Positions 21,851-33,663 are shown, numbered from the stretch's first letter. The stretch: DNA of 64,000 bases from Vigna angularis (GCF_016808095.1 NC_068971.1:9436501-9500500), one strand, 5' to 3'. Notes: generated by a model not told the origin, from the letters alone. Made by a program: numbers and translations.

Positions 21851-24300
21851 TACCAGAGCGAGAATGAATGTTGAGAAAAGAAAAGGATTAATTCTTATTC
21901 TTCATTGAAGGATACTAAACCAAAAAGTAAAATTCTTTCATTAATTGAGAAGATATTAATAAAACAACAGGCTAATGAAACCTTTAAGATCATGAGATGC
22001 TTAATTACTTTTTGAAACCTTTAAGATCATGAATTACCAAAAACCTTTAAGATATTAATAAAACAACAGGCTCATTTTGGATGAACAGATTATTCAATAA
22101 GATACTTGTTTGTGATGAGATTGATCTTGCTGAAATAATTTGTAATAAAGAAACACTTAAGTGAAAGATGAAGGTTATTAATCACTTTCACAATCTCAAA
22201 TGAGCTCCACATAAACTTTTGTAAATGCCCTCAAGCTGAAATTACAAACACTAATTATTAACAAGCAAAACCAAACTCTAGTTGAATGTGCAGTAGTTAG
22301 AGAGAAGGTAATTTTTAGTTTTCTTTATTTGAATCAAGATTTGTAAAGGAGAAAAATAGTTACATAATATTGAGTATATAGTCTTCAAAGCTATGGCCAA
22401 ATGATTTCTGTGAATTTGATTATGGTTGCAACATAATGTAAATTATTTATCATAAATTTAAAATATAATTTTTTTTAAAAATTATTTTTTTATGAAAAAA
22501 CTGTCATTTCTCTTATGTTTTGCAGCGATTAAATCGGAATCAGCATGAACTATTAGTAGAACTGAGAAAATAGACAGTAGATTAACCAATTTCCTATTTA
22601 GTCCACGGTCCTCATTTCAAAAATAATATTTAAAATTTTTAAAAAATTAAAAATAATATTACTTCATTGAAACTCATGCATGTTTTAGAATTTATATTTC
22701 GAATGACTACATTTAAAAATTGAAACTAATTTTATTTGTGTAAACCTAAAATTTAAAAATAAAGGACTCTATTTTCTAAGATTTAGAATTATTTGTTATT
22801 TTCTTTAAATTGGGCCAAAATGGCCCATTGGATAACCAAAACTTTCACTTTATTTATTGGGCCAGGCTAAACAATTTGCCAGCTCTAATAACTACTTTTT
22901 GCACCGCCAGAGTTTCTTCATGTTGGAAATTTCTAAAATACTAATGCCTTAGATTTCTTGATTGCAAAATTTAGAAACATGTTTTGGATCTGAAAATGAA
23001 TTCCTGGAAGGTATTTCTGGGTTTCATAATCCAATCTAAAATGCGTTTCCAAGTTACACAATCCAAAAATATACTTTCAATTGTACCATCCTGAAATATA
23101 TTTTTAGATTTTGGAATCTGAATGAATAATCCAAAATATATTTCTAAAGTTATGAAATATAAAAGTTTATTTCAAATTATATAATCAAAAATACATTTCA
23201 TAATTCAAAATAAATTTTCAAATTTAGAAATGTATTTCAATTTGTTCAATTCCTAATATATTTTTGACTTATATATTTGGTAATACGTTGATAGATTATA
23301 TAATTCAGAATAGCTTTTCAAACTTTAAATTTGGTGAGAATAGATTTATGTATTATTGACTATTGAATATTTTCAATTTGAACTTTTTTTCACACCTATA
23401 ACGGTACGGAGGAAGGTAAAAAAGGTATGGAGGTGCCAAAAGAAATGCCTCGAGTATCATTTTGGTGGTTCAACGGGACTTCCACTGTGGAAAAAATTCC
23501 ATTTTCTCTACCCAAGATTAGATTATGGATTCTTCCAACATCAGATATATGTATCAGACTTAGTATCAGGTAACCTTACTAAAGAAGATATGAGGAGTAC
23601 CAACCATTCAAACGGCACAAATAACATATATAAAAGAAAGTGAGAGAGAAACAGAGTGTACCTAATTCGAATGAGGTCCATCGCAATTGAGCTATTCTTT
23701 AAAGAGTCCAAGTGAAAGTGCCACCCTTAGTTGGCTAAGACCGCAACAACTTCAACCTTCAGTTATGCACTTCAGAGACAAATCAATATGTTTTGGCTGA
23801 GAAGATGCAAACTTTACTTTGGATGGTCATGAATTTATAAATTTGATCTTGGTTAAATTTGTCTTTGAAGTGAAATATTTGGATACCTTTTGTCTAAAAA
23901 GTAAGTCTGAAGTCAAATTCTCAACTGATCCCAAAAGCTGCATTTTTTTTCCACTTCTACTCAAACTAGATTTTAACTTCACATAACCGAGCAGGATTCT
24001 TTTTCCCTTCTGAAACCCCGATTCAGAGTTTCAACGCTCACCATTCCTTCAAACATGCTATTACTTGTTGTTTTCCTAAGGCGTGATATCTACAAAACAA
24101 AATCACAAAAAAACTAAAGCTAAATCATAGACTTGCATATGTTGAAGCATAAAGATGAATACATCCCAGTGAACACAATGTGCAGAAATCATAGAGTTAT
24201 CTCAAGAAAGACAAATCAAGTTGTATCATTAGGAAGAGTAACATGATTTTAGTGGAGAAAATCTCACCTTGACTTCTGGATTCAAATAGGAGATTCCAAT
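21851..24300. other. Intergenic DNA
   Basis: AT-rich, with degenerate direct repeats of a motif like AATCCAAAATATATTTC between about 22980 and 23320. A plus-strand open frame of 95 codons at 23356-23643 has no recognisable domain and no support as a gene. The rest shows nothing convincing. Confidence 0.35.
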
Positions 24301-24790
24301 ATCTTCAAAGTTCAATCATCCATCCCTGTTCGTGGAAGTGTCCGCTGTGAAACGAATATCAAGCATTTTGGGATAAATTTGATTTCATCATCAACACGCA
24401 TTCTGTAACATTTTCTCCGTAATGAAATCCCGCTTGGAAGCACCACAAGAATAAATGGGGCATGCAAAGGAGCCTTCTCATTCCAATCACAGCCACACCA
24501 ATAGCTACACTTTTAAACTCACAACTCCAATTTATCACCCAAACCCAAATTTGAATCCAAAAATGTCGGATTTCATTTCCCAAAGGAACCAAGAATCGCT
24601 TGAGATAAAACAGGGATTTTTCGCCGTGGAACTCCCATTGAAAGCACAACTGGAACTAGCTACTACTTCTGGTAACCATTGAATCACTTCAGAGAAATCA
24701 AAGGTTCTCTTACCAACTTCTCTGTTACGAGTTCGGTGTTCCTTTTCTGAGGATTTATTTTCTGAAATTTCTGCCGAAACTCAATGAAAC
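24270..24790 (-). other. Possible minus-strand transcript with small exons
   Basis: On the minus strand, GAGAAGTTG|GTAAGA (a good donor) is followed about 45 nt later by GGTTACCAG, and further on AGAAGTCAAG|GTGAGA is another donor. A 96-codon frame (24359-24649) is hydrophobic and Trp/Phe-rich with no known domain. Base composition is less AT-rich than its surroundings. It could be a non-coding RNA or pseudogene; I cannot assign a product. Confidence 0.25.
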
Positions 24791-24924
24791 GTTTGTTTTG
24801 CTTTTTTTAATCTTTTTCAGCTAAAATATCATTTTTATTATTATTATTTATTCGGGTATTAATAAGTAACGGAATTCAGCACCATAATTCAAAAAAATTT
24901 ATATTTTAACACCTTCATCTAGAA

Positions 24925-25267
24925 TCTGCATCTCTAATTTTCTAAAATAAATTTTTTTTATTGAATTTGAAAATTTGATAAATATTTTTTTTTTAATTTG
25001 AAATTTAATGAAAAAATATTTTATTTGTCTTATCAAATTTTAAAATTTAATGAAGAATTTTGTTATCAGATTTCAAAATCTAATAAAAAAAATCTCAAAG
25101 ATTTTATTAGATTTTGAAAGAAAATAAAAAATATTTTATTGAATTTTAAAATTTAATAAAAAAAATTATCAGATTTGATAAAATACGAAAAATAGAGTAT
25201 AAGGTATTTTGAATTCTAGAAAACAGTTTTAGAATTTTTAAAAAAATGAAATAATTAGAGATGTAGA
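24925..25267. mobile_element. MITE, family member 2
   Basis: The ends are TCTGCATCTCTAATTTT (left) and, on the opposite strand, TCTACATCTCTAATTATTTC (right). The interior repeats AAATTTNAAAATTTAATG motifs. It is related to the element at 2821-3107. Confidence 0.5.
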
Positions 25268-25985
25268 ATGAAAGAACCTTTCTATTGCCATCTTATTTAT
25301 TAATAATTGTTTAGCTTGTGATAGGGGAACATTTATCTCTAAATATATAAAGTATATTGATAACCATATATTTTTATATTACATACAGACAATTAAAATT
25401 TATAAATTAGATATTTTTAAATGTATAAAGTATCTTTTAAATCATGATAAATAACTTGTAACTGTATCATTATCATTGATAACTTTGTTGAATTTGCTAA
25501 AGACCAACAGTTTTTGTCTTAACTAGCTAAATTTTGACAAATAAAAAAGTTGAGTTTGTAAAAGAAATTTTTTTGTTATAAAAATACTAAATGGGCGGAA
25601 ATGTCTTATATTTAAGCCACATCAAAAATTTCAATTTTTCTTCTACAAACTGAATAGCTGTTGTTTGTAATCCACCCCATAAAATTAGTAATTCTTAAAT
25701 CATCTTTTACTAAATTATTATAAAAAGGAACCTTTTTATCTCTTTTTATACCAGTTTTGGGATTTGCTAATTAGATAACCTCGTATCAAATTTTACTTCA
25801 CAAAAAAAATCTCTATTCATAAAAAATATAAATATTTTATTAACTTTTATTTTTAATTTAAAATATAAAATATAAAACATTAAAAATTATTTAAATACCT
25901 AAATTTTAAAATCTAGAATTCATAATATATAAAAATATTTTTGTCAACTAAAATTTAATAAAGACGTTATATAAGTTAAAAACTC

Positions 25986-25986
<1 letters not shown>
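25268..25986. other. Intergenic AT-rich DNA
   Basis: Nothing recognisable was seen. Confidence 0.4.

Positions 25987-26051
<65 letters not shown>
25987..26051. repeat. (TA)n microsatellite, left half
   Basis: About 32 TA units. The tract resumes at 27168, on the other side of a transposon, so it was probably the insertion target. Confidence 0.95.
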
Positions 26052-26054
<3 letters not shown>

Positions 26055-26343
26055 TTTGTTAACGCGCGTACGCCTGTTTTTCAGTTGGTACGTTTTAGCA
26101 ATGTTTATCGGGTTTTAGTAGACAAAAATATCCTTATATATCATGGATTCTAAGTTTTAAGGTTAAGGAAAAAAAAAAAGAAACCCCCAAACCTTTACTC
26201 ATCTCTCTCATTCCTCTCAACCCTTTCTCTTTCATCTTTCTCACTCCAATCTTTTTTCTGTCATCCTATTGTAGCCCTAATTGAAAAAATCAAAAATTTC
26301 TCTCAACCCTTTCTCTTTCATCTTTCTAACTCCAATCTTTTCT

Positions 26344-26740
26344 CCGTTAAACAATCTTACAAAAAAGTGATTTTATAATGAGTTTTCATCTTATAATTTT
26401 TGTCTTATCTAATTTTATCCAATTTTCACAAGCATAAAGGAATTGGTAATTGACCTGGAAAAAATCAGAAATACTCGTTGTTAAACAATTTCTTACAAAA
26501 AATGATTTTATAATGAGTTTTTATTTTATAATTTTTGTCTTATCTAATTTTCACAAGCATAATGACATCAAAGGAATTGGTAATTAGCCTTGAAAAAATC
26601 AGAAACACTCATTGTTAAACAATTTCTTACAAAAAATGACTTTATAATGAGTTTTCATTTTATAATTTTTGTCGTATATAATTTTATCTAATTTTTACAA
26701 GCATAATGACATCCAAAAGAATTGGTAATTGGCCTGGAGG
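26344..26740. repeat. Three tandem repeats of about 130 bp inside the MULE
   Basis: Each copy contains GTTAAACAATTTCTTACAAA, ATAATGAGTTTTCAT, TATAATTTTTGTC and AAAGGAATTGGTAATT. Copies start at about 26344, 26478 and 26611. Confidence 0.75.
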
Positions 26741-26904
26741 GTTTTTTTAGAGATGATGATTCAACATATGCAGATGATGAAATTAGAGAGGTTAGTGAAG
26801 ATGGTGAAATTAAAGAGATCTTGAATGAACCTTTGCCTGAAGGTGAATATGTCATTGACTCAACTCTTTACAAAGGCAAATTGTTTAAAGGCAAATGTTT
26901 CTGA
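26740..26904 (+). other. Small acidic open frame inside the MULE, possible captured fragment
   Basis: An open stretch reads FFRDDDSTYADDEIREVSED, then GEIKEILNEPLPEGEYVID and a Lys-rich end, closing with TGA. The composition looks more like protein than the surrounding A/T DNA. I do not recognise a parent gene. It may be a captured exon (Pack-MULE style) or chance. Confidence 0.3.
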
Positions 26905-27165
26905 TTTTTTCAATTCGAACTACAGTAGGGATGACAAAGAAAAGGTTGGAATAAGAGAGATGAAAGAGAAAGGATTGAGAGGAATGACAGAGGTGAGTAA
27001 GGGTTTTGGGGTTTTTTTTTTTAAGTTTTGAGAATGAAAATTATTAAAATACCGTTAACCTTAAAACTTAGAATCCATGATAAAGGGTATTTTTGTCTAC
27101 TAAAATCCGATACACATTGCTAAAACGTACCAACTGAAAAACAGGCGTACGCGCGTTAGCAAACC

Positions 27166-27167
<2 letters not shown>

Positions 27168-27208
<41 letters not shown>
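27168..27208. repeat. (TA)n microsatellite, right half
   Basis: About 20 TA units directly abutting the MULE right end. Confidence 0.95.
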
Positions 27209-27211
<3 letters not shown>

Positions 27212-28800
27212 TCAAAATGCTTTAGAAAATATTTTAAAATTTGAAAATATTTTTATTCAGAATATTAAAGAAAAAATATTCGAAATACATTCATTCTTCA
27301 TTATTTCCTCATTCATATCCATCCATGCCAAATCCGAATCCCATTAATTCATCATTCATCTCCTTTCTCTGCGTTACAGATAATAATTTTATTCAGAAAT
27401 TCTTCTTCATTCTGCAATAGCAATTTGGTGTGGCTCAATAGTTGAGTGTTTGAGTGTTTTCCTTGTTTTGTGAGGTGCACGAAGAAATTTGATGGAATGC
27501 ACCATAAGCAACGGTCAGTCAATTTTTACTTTTTATACCAGCCAACTTTTATGATATAATTAACCACCATTTAATTAATATTCAGAAATCTATACAAATC
27601 TTAATTATTTAGCTAATCAATCAAGTTTTTATTCCTACTCTCAAATAAAATACTTTTGATCAAATTAGACTTATTAAGATTTTCAAAATATGGTTTACCA
27701 TAAAACTCTCCATTTAGTTTTCTCTAGTGTCTGTTTTCATCATTTTATAAACTATATCCCGATTCATTCTAAGAAAATGAAATATTATGTTTAGAATTAT
27801 CGTGTGAATTAACTATAATTATTATAACTAGTGAAAATCTTCTTTACTTTACATAACTATAATTAAGAATTAAATATATTTTTAATTATTATACTCTCAG
27901 GTGAAATTAAAAATTTATTAATAAACTTTAATATAATTTAGTCTTTAAGTTTAATAAATTAATAGATATAATTATTTAAAATATTTTTTATATATAAATA
28001 TTGAATATTAATGTTATAATTTAAGTGTTATAATTTTTTATATATAAATATTTAATATTTTTTAATATATTATTGACATGTTATTTATTATATATATAAA
28101 AAAATTAACATAATTATATTTAGATACTAACATAATTTTAAAGTTTGAAAATTAAAGATCAAAGTTCGAGAGATAACTGAATTTTAATTTTACATCTAAC
28201 TAAATTAACTATAAACATATTTAATCTTATAATTAAATTAAAAATGATCTATATTTATATATTATCAATTAATTTTATCTTATAAAAATTTCAATACACT
28301 TATTTTATGCAGAGACATTTTGTACATAAGTTTAGATATTAACGATAGTTGAATATAACCTAGTTTATAGACCCTTCAATTTTTGTTATATTAAAAAGAT
28401 ATTAATCTTAATCAATATGTAATAATCCTTCTAAGAATGGAAACAGAGATAAAGACTAATTATTAAAAATAAACTATTTGTACTGAAAACTAGAGATGAA
28501 GAGAAATTGCACCGAAGACGTTGGTGTTTTCTTTGTTATGGTGTCCTTTTGTAGGTTCAGAAATTAGGAGGGTTTTCACTCTGTTCTTGTTCTTTAACTT
28601 CTCTGTTTGAAACAACCAAGTTTAGGAAGGGTATATGAAATGACATGAGAGTTCAACCTCAAAAATATAAATCAGCAATAGTGATTTCTGGTCCCTTTCT
28701 TCTCTGCTATACATTGAAGTTGTCACGTTCAAAACAGTGATCTCAACTAAACCATGCATGCTTTCTTCAAGCTAAGCTAAGGTCTATTATTCATAAACTT
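27209..28800. other. Intergenic AT-rich DNA
   Basis: No gene was identified. At about 27490-27511, ATGGAATGCACCATAAGCAA followed by a GT donor could be a tiny first exon, but I found no following exon. Confidence 0.35.
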
Positions 28801-28933
28801 TTTACACGTATCAGCTACTGTATATTCTTCTTTTACTCTCTCTCTATATAAACCACACACACCTATATGCAATTTCAGCTTCTTTAATTTTATAAGTGCT
28901 CATATTTAGTCTTCATAGCTTTTCAACTTTTTG
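28801..28933 (+). promoter_or_regulatory. Orphan promoter-like block
   Basis: CTCTCTCTATATAAACCACAC (TATA at about 28849-28857) is followed by CA-rich leader-like sequence and then directly by the TRIM composite. No coding sequence follows. The TATA context resembles a plant core promoter. Confidence 0.35.
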
Positions 28934-29602
28934 TGTTAGAATTGGATTTTAAGCCTACTTCAATTCTATAAAACCGGCTTGTAAAGTGAGGTTTGTATCC
29001 ACTTATAAACTATGAATTGGCCTTATCTCTAGTCGATGTGAGATTTTCAACACACACCCTTCACCCCGAGATATAGACATCTCGTGCATGATAGTAGAAA
29101 TTGGGTGGTCCGATAACGGCCCAATAGCGGGTGGAATAGAAGAATAGAATGCTCACTCAGAACTCACTAGGATAGGCTCTAACCATGGCTCTGATACCAT
29201 ATTAGAAGTGGATTTTAAGCCTAACTCAACCCCACAAAACTTGCTTGTAAGGTGAGGTTTGCACCCACTTATAAACTATGAATTGGCCTTATCTTTAGTG
29301 GGGTTTTGTGGGGTTGAGTTAGGCTTAAAGTCCACTTCTAATATGGTATCAGAGTTAGGTTAGAACCTATCCTAGCAAGTTCTAAGTAGACATTTCTGTT
29401 TCCACCCGTTGACGGGCCGTTATCGGACCACCTAATTTCTATTATCACGCACGAGATGTCTATACCTCGGCGTGAAGGAGGGTGTTGGAAGTCTCACATC
29501 GACTAGAGATAAGGCCAAAATATAATATATAACTAAGGTGCAAACCTCACCTTACAAGCCAGTTTTATGAAGTTGAGTTAAGCTTAAAGTCCACTTCTAA
29601 CA
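28934..29602. mobile_element. Head-to-head TRIM composite with flanking near-duplication
   Basis: The left arm is a reversed TRIM: reversed 3' LTR (28934-29051), reversed polypurine tract (CCTTCACCCC), internal part, reversed primer site (GCTCTGATACCATATTA), then a partial reversed 5' LTR up to about 29300. The right arm is forward: partial 5' LTR, primer site TGGTATCAGAGT (29344-29355), internal part, GTGAAGGAGGG, then a 3' LTR from TGTTGGAAGTCTCACATCG (29484) to CTTCTAACA (29602). TTTTG precedes and TTTTA follows the whole unit. The TGGTATCAGAG site is the standard initiator-Met primer site of plant copia and TRIM elements. There are no genes inside. Confidence 0.75.
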
Positions 29603-30145
29603 TTTTACCCCAAAAATTCGTCCTATAATTAACAAAGAAAAATGCAATGGAATAGAATAATTAAAAATATATAAAATTAGAAAAACATTATTATGCTTAA
29701 AATTCACGGTATATTTGTCTAATGTTATCAGATCAGTTCAGTGAGAATCTAACTAGAAAAACCACAATTTATTCTAATTATATCTTTAGGTTCAACCAAT
29801 AAATGAGAGGCTAGTTAGTAGTTTGTTAGCTTTCTACTTTTAAGTTGTACAACACATCACTTGAAAACTCTCACATTAACCTCTCCAACAATTTTGAAAA
29901 CTTTAATATGTTTTGCAAGTCAACTTTTATCTATAATAATCTTAAGATTATTAGAATAAAGGATTATTTTATTTACTTAAAAACTAGGTGGGGTGATTAC
30001 TGTGATACTTCCCGAAAATAAAACTAGCTAAACAATATTATTTTATCATTATTTATAGTTAATAATATGAGTACATATCTCACTTGTATACTAAGTTAAC
30101 TTAAATAATATAAATATTAATATTATAAGAAAAATTAATATTACT
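29603..30145. other. Intergenic AT-rich DNA
   Basis: Nothing recognisable was seen. The sequence next to the LTR at 30146 may continue into 33664, since the retroelement appears to have inserted here. Confidence 0.35.
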
Positions 30146-30648
30146 TGTAGTATACTTGGTGACCGATCGGCTAAGGAGAATTCGGAGCCAAAATAGGCAA
30201 CTGACCCGGTTGTCAGACACGCTAATAAAGAAAGGTAAATATCATTAATGGCCAATTAATACGTTTAATGGCCATATTAAATACGAATATACGCTGTTTA
30301 TGACTGATTGACAGGTCATATTGCACAAGAATATGATATTAATGGACAGTTAGCAGGTACATTAGCAAGTATTGTTGGATTTATTGTCATATCAAATATG
30401 AATTAATGAGCTTAATTGCTATAAGCCCTATAAATATAGGGTTAATGCCTAGGTAAAGGGACCTTGATCTATGATAATAAAAATATAGACCAAATGATTA
30501 AACCGCTCCTAACTTGAGCGTCAGAGTGCTTTTTGCAATTATCTCCCCCTCTGGCTCAAAAGGACGACCAATCGATCTAATCTGGAATGTACAAGCGGAG
30601 CACACAAGTTGAAGGTTAGTGTCTCGGTCTCACAAACTCATCGAAACA
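30146..30648 (+). repeat. 5' LTR of the gag-only element
   Basis: It starts TGTAGTATAC and ends CGAAACA just before the primer site. The segment CCCTATAAATATAGGG, a palindrome containing a TATA-like core, occurs in both LTRs. Confidence 0.85.
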
Positions 30649-30710
30649 TTTTGGCGCCCACCGTGGGGCCGAGAGCAAGCTGAAGACACCCATTGGTGAC
30701 CACAAGAAAT

Positions 30711-31970
30711 ATGGAAGAACAGAGCACCAGAGATTTAATCAAAGAGTTACAAGCCTAAATTGAGGCACAGGCGCAGACCATACAAGCGCAGGCGCATACA
30801 CAACAAGAGATGCAGTGAAGGCATGCAGAGGAGATGGCGGCGCTAAGAGCCGAACGGGTTCCTCCCGAGCGGTCCGCCTCAAATCGAGAGAATGACAATG
30901 AAGCAAGCCATAATCACGCCAACCCGAACAGTCGGGGTAGAAGGGAACCAACACCCCCGCAGACCGTTCGGCCTACTAGTTCATCATTACTTCCTTTTAC
31001 GACGACCATCATACAAACTCCAATGCTAGAAAAAACTCCGCCCGCATTGGATAAGTATGATGGTTCAACTGATCCGGACGATCACCTAAGGACGTTCGGT
31101 AATGCAATGGCATTCTATACAAATAGTGACTCGGTCATGTGCAGAGCCTTCTCATTATCACTCAAGGAAGAGACATTCGAATGGTACAACACTCTTCCTC
31201 TGAACACAGTAGTGGATTGCTTCGCCACTGTAGAAACCCTCTTTAGAAGGCAATACGCCTCCAATCGAAAACAGGAGATAACACCAGCAAAATTGGTAAA
31301 CATTAAACAGGAGAAAGGGGAAACTTTGAAGGCCTTTATGAAAAGGTATACCGAAACCGCACGACGAGTTAAAGAGGTCAATCACTCTTTTATCATTAAC
31401 AATTTGCCTACATGCTTAAGGCCAGGATACTTTGCTGAAAAATTGTATGCACAACCAACAAAAACGATGGAAGAGCTCCAAGAGAGAGCAGCTGAGTTCA
31501 TCCGTATGGAGGAGATGCGATTGTCACAAAGGAAGCGGCAACAAGAGGCTGACGTAGGCGGGAGTAGAAGGGACGACAAGCGATCGTTCGGCAGTAATGA
31601 TAAAAGTGGGGAGCTTCCCTGAATGTTCAAGTTTCACCATTATACCGCCCTCAATGCACCTAAGGCAAAAGTTCTTGAAGAAGCCCTAAACGCAGAACTT
31701 CTCACACCTCGAAGGAAACCTTCTCCAAAAAACGTAGATGAAAGGAAGAGTTGCCGGTACCATCAGAATCATGGACACACTACAGAAGACTGCATCACAC
31801 TAAAAAATGAAATAGAGAGTCTCGTTCGGGCGGGACACCTCCGTAGGTTTATAAAGGAAACAAGAAGCCTTCCCAGGGAAGGATATTTGCAAAGAAGTCC
31901 CGAGCGGACATATCGGAAGGACGAGCTAAGGCGGAGCTATAGCCGCAGTCCAAGTTGTCATCGTGAATGA
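30711..31970 (+). pseudogene. gypsy-type gag, with three in-frame stops
   Basis: The frame opens with MEEQSTRDLIKELQA soon after the primer site and runs to a stop at 31968. Internal stops lie at 30756 (TAA), 30816 (TGA) and 31620 (TGA), with no frameshift. The retrotransposon gag domain is visible (LDKYDGSTDPDDHLRTFGNA, FEWYNTLPL, LKAFMKRYTETARR). Near the C-terminus there is a zinc-knuckle-like CRYHQNHGHTTEDC. Gag would form the virus-like particle and bind element RNA. The few stops in an otherwise open frame indicate a fairly recent loss. Confidence 0.85.
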
Positions 31971-32184
31971 TCGGTCCGTGGATTTATCAACTGAGGAGAA
32001 GCATCCAAAAGTTTATTAATGTCATGTTTAAATTCAATTTCATTTGACTTAGACTCTTGTTCTTGTCTTATGCTTTCATTATGGAATAAATTAAGCCTAG
32101 TAATTCATGCTCAATCACTGGTTGCTAACTTTGTTAAAGTTCGTATTCAACGACGAAGTCTCTCAGGAAGAGTTTGAAGCTAAA

Positions 32185-32990
32185 GACCGAGCGGTAAATC
32201 TCACTCGGGCAAGAGGTAAACTCCTCTCGTTGAAGTTAAAGACCAAGAGGTAAATCCCTATTGGCCGAGAGGTAAATCCCTCTAGTCAAGATTGAAGACA
32301 AAGATCAAGCGGTAAATCCCACTCGGTCGAGAGGTAAACTCCTCTCGTTGAAGTTAAAGACCAAGAGGTAAATCCCTCTTGGCCGAGAGGTAAATCCCTC
32401 TCGCCAAGATTGAAGACAAATACCGAGCGATAAATCCAACTCGGCTAAGAGGTAAACTTCTCTCGTTGAAGTTAAAGACCAAGAGATAAATCCCTCTTAA
32501 CCGAGAGGTAAATCCCTCTCGTCAAGATTGAAGACAAAGACCGAGCGGTAAATCCCACTCGGCCGAGAGGTAAACTCCTCTCGTTGAAGTTAAAGACCAA
32601 GAGGTAAATCCCTCTTGGCCGAGAGGTAAATCCCTCTTGCCAAGATTGAAGACAAAGACCGAGCGGTAAATCCCACTCGGCCGAGAGGTAAACTTCTCTC
32701 GTTGAAGTCAAAGACCAAGAGCTAAATCCCTCTTGGCCGAGAGGTATATTCCTCTCATCAAGATTGAAGAAAAAGACCGAGCGATAAATCCCACTCGGCC
32801 GAGAGGTAAACTCTTCTCGTTGAAGCCAAAGACCAAGAGGTAAATCCCTCTTGGCCGAGAAGTAAATCCCTCTCGTCAAGATTGAAGACAAAGACCGAGC
32901 GGTAAAACCCACTCGACCGAGAGATAAACTCTCGTTGAAGTTAAAGACCAAGGGGAAAATCCCTCTCAACCGAGCGATTTACACTTTCAT
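32185..32990. repeat. 118-bp tandem array, seven units, four hairpins per unit
   Basis: Units start at 32185, 32303, 32421, 32539, 32657, 32775 and 32893, an exact 118-bp spacing. Each unit holds four short inverted repeats around a shared TAAATC or TAAACT loop: CCGAG/CTCGG, CGAGAGG/CCTCTCG, CCAAGAGG/CCTCTTGG and CGAGAGG/CCTCTCG. Linkers read TTGAAGTTAAAGA and TCAAGATTGAAGACAAAGA. The minus strand is open for 165 codons, but this follows from the repeat and is not evidence of a gene. Confidence 0.92.
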
Positions 32991-33180
32991 CAACTAAAGC
33001 TCTGATAACAAGGACTTAGTGTCAAGTATGCAGTTAGTCAACTATATAGTACAAATGACAAAGATTCAATACGTGAAACCGTTCGGCCCAAAAAAGATAC
33101 AACAATCGCGCTCAAACTCATAAGTCCTATAGTTAACCTCAGTTAAAGCTGCACGGTTAACTCGGACTTGGGGGGCTTAA

Positions 33181-33663
33181 TGTACTATAGTTGGTGACCG
33201 ATCGGCTAAGGAGAATCGGGAGCCAAAACAGGCAACCGACCGACTGTCGGACACACCAATCAGGAAAGGTAAATATCATTAATGGCCATATTAAATGCGA
33301 ATATACGTTGTTTATGACTGATTAACAGGTCATATTGCACAAGAATATGATATTAATGGACAGTTAGTAGGTACATTAGTAAGTATTATTGGATTTATTG
33401 TCATATCAAATATGAATTAATGAGCTTAATTGCTATAAGCCCTATAAATATAGGGTTAATGCCCAGGTAAAGGGACCTTGATCTATGATAATAAAAATAT
33501 AGACCAATTGATTAAATCGCTCCTAACTTGAGCATTAGAGTGCTTTTTGCAGGTACCTCCCCCTCTGACTCAAAAGGACGACCAATCGATCTAATCTTGA
33601 ACGTACAAGCGGAGCACACAAGTTGAAGGTTAGTGTCTCGGTCTCACAAATATCACCGAAACG
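33181..33663 (+). repeat. 3' LTR of the gag-only element
   Basis: It starts TGTACTATAG and ends CGAAACG, matching the 5' LTR with a few substitutions and a short deletion near 33283. Confidence 0.85.

Larger units (their letters stand above)
26052..27167. mobile_element. Mutator-like element with long terminal inverted repeats, inserted in a (TA)n tract
   Basis: The left end GAGTTTGTTAACGCGCGTAC matches the complement of the right end (GGGTTTGCTAACGCGCGTAC), and matching continues for about 250 bp on each side. These arms include CAGTTGGTACGTTTTAGCAA, AGACAAAAATA and CATTCCTCTCAA. Between the arms are three tandem copies of a unit of about 130 bp and a small open frame. Long TIRs beginning with G and an AT-rich target suggest a non-autonomous MULE. 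The flanking TA repeat hides any 9-bp target duplication. Confidence 0.65.
30146..33663 (+). mobile_element. Gag-only gypsy-like LTR retrotransposon (non-autonomous)
   Basis: The LTRs at 30146-30648 (503 bp) and 33181-33663 (483 bp) are close copies starting TGTANTATA and sharing GGTGACCGATCGGCTAAGGA and CGCTCCTAACTTGAGC. A primer site TTGGCGCCCACCGTGGGGCC follows the first LTR, and a purine-rich TTGGGGGGCTTAA precedes the second. TTACT and TTACC flank the element (4 of 5 bases match). The 2.5-kb interior holds one gag frame with three stops and a 118-bp tandem array; no protease, reverse transcriptase or integrase is present. It would need enzymes from a related autonomous element. Confidence 0.85.

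Noticed and set aside
23356..23643. 95-codon plus-strand frame
   Set aside because: No recognisable domain, splice context or repeat; not enough to call a gene.
32472..32969. 165-codon minus-strand open frame
   Set aside because: It lies wholly in the 118-bp hairpin array. The repeating peptide follows from the DNA repeat and has no start signal or domain.
32185..32990. CRISPR-like array
   Set aside because: Regular spacing is present, but there are no unique spacers. Units are contiguous, lie in a plant retroelement, and differ by point changes.
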